From the NCBI GenBank assembly GCA_963669295.1, contig OY769938.1:1240001-1304000 (forward strand): 64,000 nucleotides of DNA. Direction: 5' to 3'. A program made the position numbers and the translations under genes. The stretch's first letter is position 1. Each line of letters starts with the position of its first letter. The notes beneath the pieces were generated by a model. It was not told the origin of the DNA, searched no databases, and was given only the letters and a program-made list of their open reading frames with translations. This document shows, piece after piece, positions 61,444 through 64,000 of the stretch. The stretch comes from G963669295 sp963669295 (lineage in GTDB: Bacteria > Bacteroidota > Bacteroidia > Flavobacteriales_D > CALLUQ01).

Positions 61444-62088
61444 CTATTCTCTTTTAAACACATCATTGTAAATGTCTCCAAAGAATACTTTTGCTTTCAG
61501 GATATAGATAGGAGAATTGAAATTCTCATCAATATTATCATTCCCCACCAACATTAATCGATAACCTATCCCTGCACCTACTCCAAAGTATTTTAAAAAG
61601 CGATACTGAGCAGTCATAGCAGGTTCGTAAAGCACCATGGCCTTACGGCCAGCTATTTGTTTTTTTTCATTTGCATCCCGGTAACGATATCCTGAGCGCC
61701 CAATGCCTAACTGCACAGGAATGCTTACTTCCCAGTTGTTATGTTTGTAAAAAGCATATTCAAAGTAGGGCGCAAAATACTCGTAACTTAATCGTGCTCG
61801 ATACACTGTTGCCACACCTTCTTCTTTCACTTCAATGTTGCTATAAAAATCAGTAGCCAACCAGCTAAATCCCAGACCTACTTTTGTGGTCTTATTGTAA
61901 TCAACCCCAACCTTTATCCCACGTATCCTGGCAAAAGAACTCGTAATAAATGAATTCCGTGTATCGAGTTTAATAAGAAGTTTGGGGGGGTATTGGAAAC
62001 TCTCGGCAATGGAGTCAATCAATTGCGCAGAAGCATTGGTAGCTATTAGTATAAACAAGCCCAGAGTGATATGGCGGAAATTTGGCAT
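61444..62088 (-). CDS. Predicted outer membrane beta-barrel protein
   Basis: 214 residues. Signal peptide MPNFRHITLGLF...NASAQ. The mature part alternates hydrophobic/polar residues in ~8-10 strands (VGLGFSWLATDFYSN, RLSYEYFAPYFEYAFY, VGAGIGYRLMLVGND, YILKAKVFFGD). No family recognised. The ATG at 62088 is three bases after the T-run of the hairpin that ends the oxidase subunit I gene. The transcript must therefore read through that hairpin, start inside it, or be nearly leaderless. Leads into ruvB and queG. Confidence 0.75.
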   Translation of the reverse strand: MPNFRHITLGLFILIATNASAQLIDSIAESFQYPPKLLIKLDTRNSFITSSFARIRGIKVGVDYNKTTKVGLGFSWLATDFYSNIEVKEEGVATVYRARLSYEYFAPYFEYAFYKHNNWEVSIPVQLGIGRSGYRYRDANEKKQIAGRKAMVLYEPAMTAQYRFLKYFGVGAGIGYRLMLVGNDNIDENFNSPIYILKAKVFFGDIYNDVFKRE

Positions 62089-62091
62089 AAA

Positions 62092-62122
62092 AAAATGTCC
62101 GCAACTAAGTTACGGACATTTT
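62092..62122 (-). terminator. Terminator after cytochrome c oxidase subunit I gene
   Basis: 10-bp stem AAAATGTCCG/CGGACATTTT with an 11-nt loop. On the minus strand the stem runs into seven consecutive T. It abuts the ATG of the barrel protein at 62088. Confidence 0.88.
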
Positions 62123-62143
62123 AATATAGTGATTGTATCTGTT

Positions 62144-63940
62144 CTAATGGTCTTCTTCACCCTCTTCTAAAGGCACCGTTTGCGGAATGAAATCTTCCTC
62201 CTTGCCTGGCTTACTGTAATCGTATGGCCAACGGTGTACTTCTGGAATAGCTCCAGGCCAGTTGCCATGAATATGCTCAACTGGTGCAGTCCACTCAAGT
62301 GTGTTACTCTTCCATGGGTTTTGAGGTGCTTTTTGTCCTCTAAATACGCTGTAGAAGAAATTGAATAGGAAAATTCCCTGTGCAATTGCTCCAACGATAG
62401 CAAAAACACTTACCACTACATTTAAATCAGCTACGTGATCAAACATTGGAAATTGAGTGTACTCATAATAACGTCTTGGAGCCCCTGCTAATCCTATAAA
62501 GTGCATTGGAAAAAATACACCATAGGCACAAACAATGGTGGTCCAAAAGTGAGCAAAGCCCAATTTCGTATTCATCATTCTACCATACATCCTTGGGAAC
62601 CAATGGTAAACTCCAGCAAACATTCCAAAGATTGCCGACATTCCCATTACAATATGGAAGTGAGCTACCACAAAATAGGTATCATGTACATTGATATCAA
62701 GCGCTGAATCGGCCAAAATAATACCCGTTACACCACCAGTAATGAAAGTAGATACCAAGCCAACAGAGAATAACATGGCTGGGGTATATACAATGTTCCC
62801 TTTCCATATGGTGGTAATGTAGTTAAATACTTTTACTGCCGATGGAATTGCAATCAACAAGGTAGTAAATACGAATACCGCGCCAAGGAATGGGTTCATT
62901 CCAGTAACAAACATATGGTGACCCCATACAATGAAAGAAAGGAAACCAATGGCCAGGATTGAACCAATCATCGCCCGATAACCGAAAATCGGCTTACGTG
63001 AATTCGTAGATATAATTTCCGAACTAATTCCCAATGCAGGTAGCAGTACTATATATACTTCAGGGTGTCCCAGGAACCAGAACAGGTGTTGGAACAAGAT
63101 TGGACTACCACCCGTTTGATCCAAAGCTTCTCCTCCAATATTGATATCAGATAGGTAAAAGCTAGTGCCCATGCTTCGATCGAAAATCAATAACAATACA
63201 CAAGCAAATAAAACGGGGAATGAAAGAACACCTAAAATTGCTGTTACAAAAAACGCCCAGATGGTTAATGGCAGGCGAGTCATTTTCATTCCTTTAGTAC
63301 GCAAGTTCAATACCGTTACAATATAATTTAGACCTCCTAAAAGTGCTGACGCAACGAATAGCGCCATACTTACCAGCCACCAGGTCATCCCAGCACCAGA
63401 GCCAGGCATCGCTTGGGGCAATGCACTTAATGGGGGGTAAATTGTCCAACCTCCAGATGCGGGACCTGTTTCAAGGAATAATGAACCAAGCATGATTACG
63501 CTGGAAGCAAAGAAAAACCAGTATGACAACATGTTCAGGAATCCTGAAGCCATATCTCGTGCGCCACATTGAAAAGGAATCAAAAGGTTACTGAATGTTC
63601 CACTCAATCCACCGGTTAATACAAAGAATACCATTATGGTTCCGTGAATTGTTACCAATGCGAGGTACATGTTTTTATCCAGAATACCATCTTCTCCCCA
63701 ACGATCGCCTAATAAGGCTTCTACGAAACCGAATTTTTCTCCCGGCCATCCCAATTGCATCCTGAAGATTACCGACATCATCATTGCCACAATCGCCATG
63801 AATATTGCAGTTACCAGGAACTGCTTTGAGATCATTTTATGATCCTGGCTGAAGATGTATTTCGAAATGAAATTCTCCTCATGATGATGCTCATGGTGAT
63901 CATCGTGGTGGGCATTATGTTCGTGACTTGCTGTAGCCAT
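62144..63940 (-). CDS. ctaD: Cytochrome c oxidase subunit I
   Basis: 598 residues, twelve or more membrane segments. Haem-copper oxidase catalytic subunit with the low-spin haem His in VTIHGTIMVFFVL, the CuB/crosslink region FWFLGHPEVYIVLLPALG, WGHHMFVTGMNP (CuB His pair) and DTYFVVAHFHIVMGMSAIFG (haem a3/a His). The N-terminus is His-rich (ten His within residues 6-21), a feature seen in related Bacteroidota. It is likely co-transcribed with subunit II upstream, of which only the end is visible. Haem and copper insertion genes are at 18000-22699. Confidence 0.97.
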   Translation of the reverse strand: MATASHEHNAHHDDHHEHHHEENFISKYIFSQDHKMISKQFLVTAIFMAIVAMMMSVIFRMQLGWPGEKFGFVEALLGDRWGEDGILDKNMYLALVTIHGTIMVFFVLTGGLSGTFSNLLIPFQCGARDMASGFLNMLSYWFFFASSVIMLGSLFLETGPASGGWTIYPPLSALPQAMPGSGAGMTWWLVSMALFVASALLGGLNYIVTVLNLRTKGMKMTRLPLTIWAFFVTAILGVLSFPVLFACVLLLIFDRSMGTSFYLSDINIGGEALDQTGGSPILFQHLFWFLGHPEVYIVLLPALGISSEIISTNSRKPIFGYRAMIGSILAIGFLSFIVWGHHMFVTGMNPFLGAVFVFTTLLIAIPSAVKVFNYITTIWKGNIVYTPAMLFSVGLVSTFITGGVTGIILADSALDINVHDTYFVVAHFHIVMGMSAIFGMFAGVYHWFPRMYGRMMNTKLGFAHFWTTIVCAYGVFFPMHFIGLAGAPRRYYEYTQFPMFDHVADLNVVVSVFAIVGAIAQGIFLFNFFYSVFRGQKAPQNPWKSNTLEWTAPVEHIHGNWPGAIPEVHRWPYDYSKPGKEEDFIPQTVPLEEGEEDH

Positions 63941-63972
63941 AATACTTATAATGTTTTATCCAATTCCTTTTA

Positions 63973-64000
63973 TTAATTCTCAGCCAGTTCGTCTGCTGGT
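63973..64000 (-). CDS. C-terminal end of probable cytochrome c oxidase subunit II
   Basis: Nine codons of an open minus-strand frame, reading P-A-D-E-L-A-E-N then TAA at 63973-63975, cut by the window edge. The call rests on position only: subunit II genes commonly precede subunit I on the same strand. The sequence itself is too short to identify. Confidence 0.4.

Noticed and set aside
1..64000. Mobile elements or prophage
   Set aside because: No transposase, integrase, terminal inverted repeats or phage structural genes were found. Housekeeping gene order and composition look continuous.

Overview
The window looks like chromosome from a Bacteroidota bacterium, most likely order Flavobacteriales. 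The evidence is a full-length SprA (type IX secretion translocon), several proteins with C-terminal type IX sorting tails, a methionine synthase split into two genes, a maeB-ruvA-sprA-gcvH gene order, and promoters of the form TTG-N18-20-TAnnTTTG. I cannot assign a genus. Coding density is high, and no rRNA, tRNA, insertion sequence, CRISPR array or origin was recognised.

Layout. 1-9 kb: a partial secreted choice-of-anchor L protein, an M20 dipeptidase, a LEA-type lipoprotein, an MtfA-like membrane peptidase with a related small membrane protein, a DUF255 thioredoxin-fold lipoprotein, a YD-repeat-like secreted protein and TsaB. 9-17 kb: periplasmic adaptor and TolC-like efflux genes, an OmpA-family protein, and the two methionine synthase genes behind a SAM-I riboswitch. 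17.2-22.7 kb: a cytochrome c oxidase assembly and subunit cluster (CyoE/CtaB, two subunit III, subunit IV, two Sco proteins, DUF420). It is followed by an alternating-inverted tandem repeat array and a small membrane protein. 22.8-35.1 kb: one long co-directional run of ten genes. It reads deoC, an ALDH and a truncated ALDH, an SLC13 permease, CysQ, GDP-fucose synthesis (Gmd, Fcl), and a WecA/MraY-type sugar-phosphate transferase between two Wzi/RemB-like barrel genes. Divergent from it lie cysC-cysD-cysN (35.2-38.0 kb).

38-50.6 kb: an unusual M35-like/ricin-lectin protein, TonB, GcvH, SprA, RuvA and a malic enzyme. 50.7-59.4 kb: a zinc-site-less sirtuin, two paralogous type IX cargo proteins, a group of four exported proteins (three with CxxC motifs), an outer-membrane barrel and a small conserved protein. 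59.4-64 kb: QueG, RuvB, a barrel protein, cytochrome c oxidase subunit I, and the last codons of what is probably subunit II.

How the parts fit. The respiratory genes at 18-23 kb and 62-64 kb together give most of an aa3/caa3-type oxidase plus haem and copper assembly. The 22.8-38 kb region combines sulfate uptake, PAPS synthesis, PAP removal, GDP-fucose synthesis and polymer-initiation and surface-barrel genes. It contains no PAPS or sulfite reductase, which is compatible with sulfation of a surface polysaccharide. The most unusual non-coding element is the 385-bp array at 17577-17961: 18 units of 21-22 bp in strict alternation, neighbouring units being nearly reverse complements of each other. 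Five co-directional gene pairs carry a strong hairpin plus T-run a few bases before the downstream start codon, suggesting built-in partial termination inside operons.
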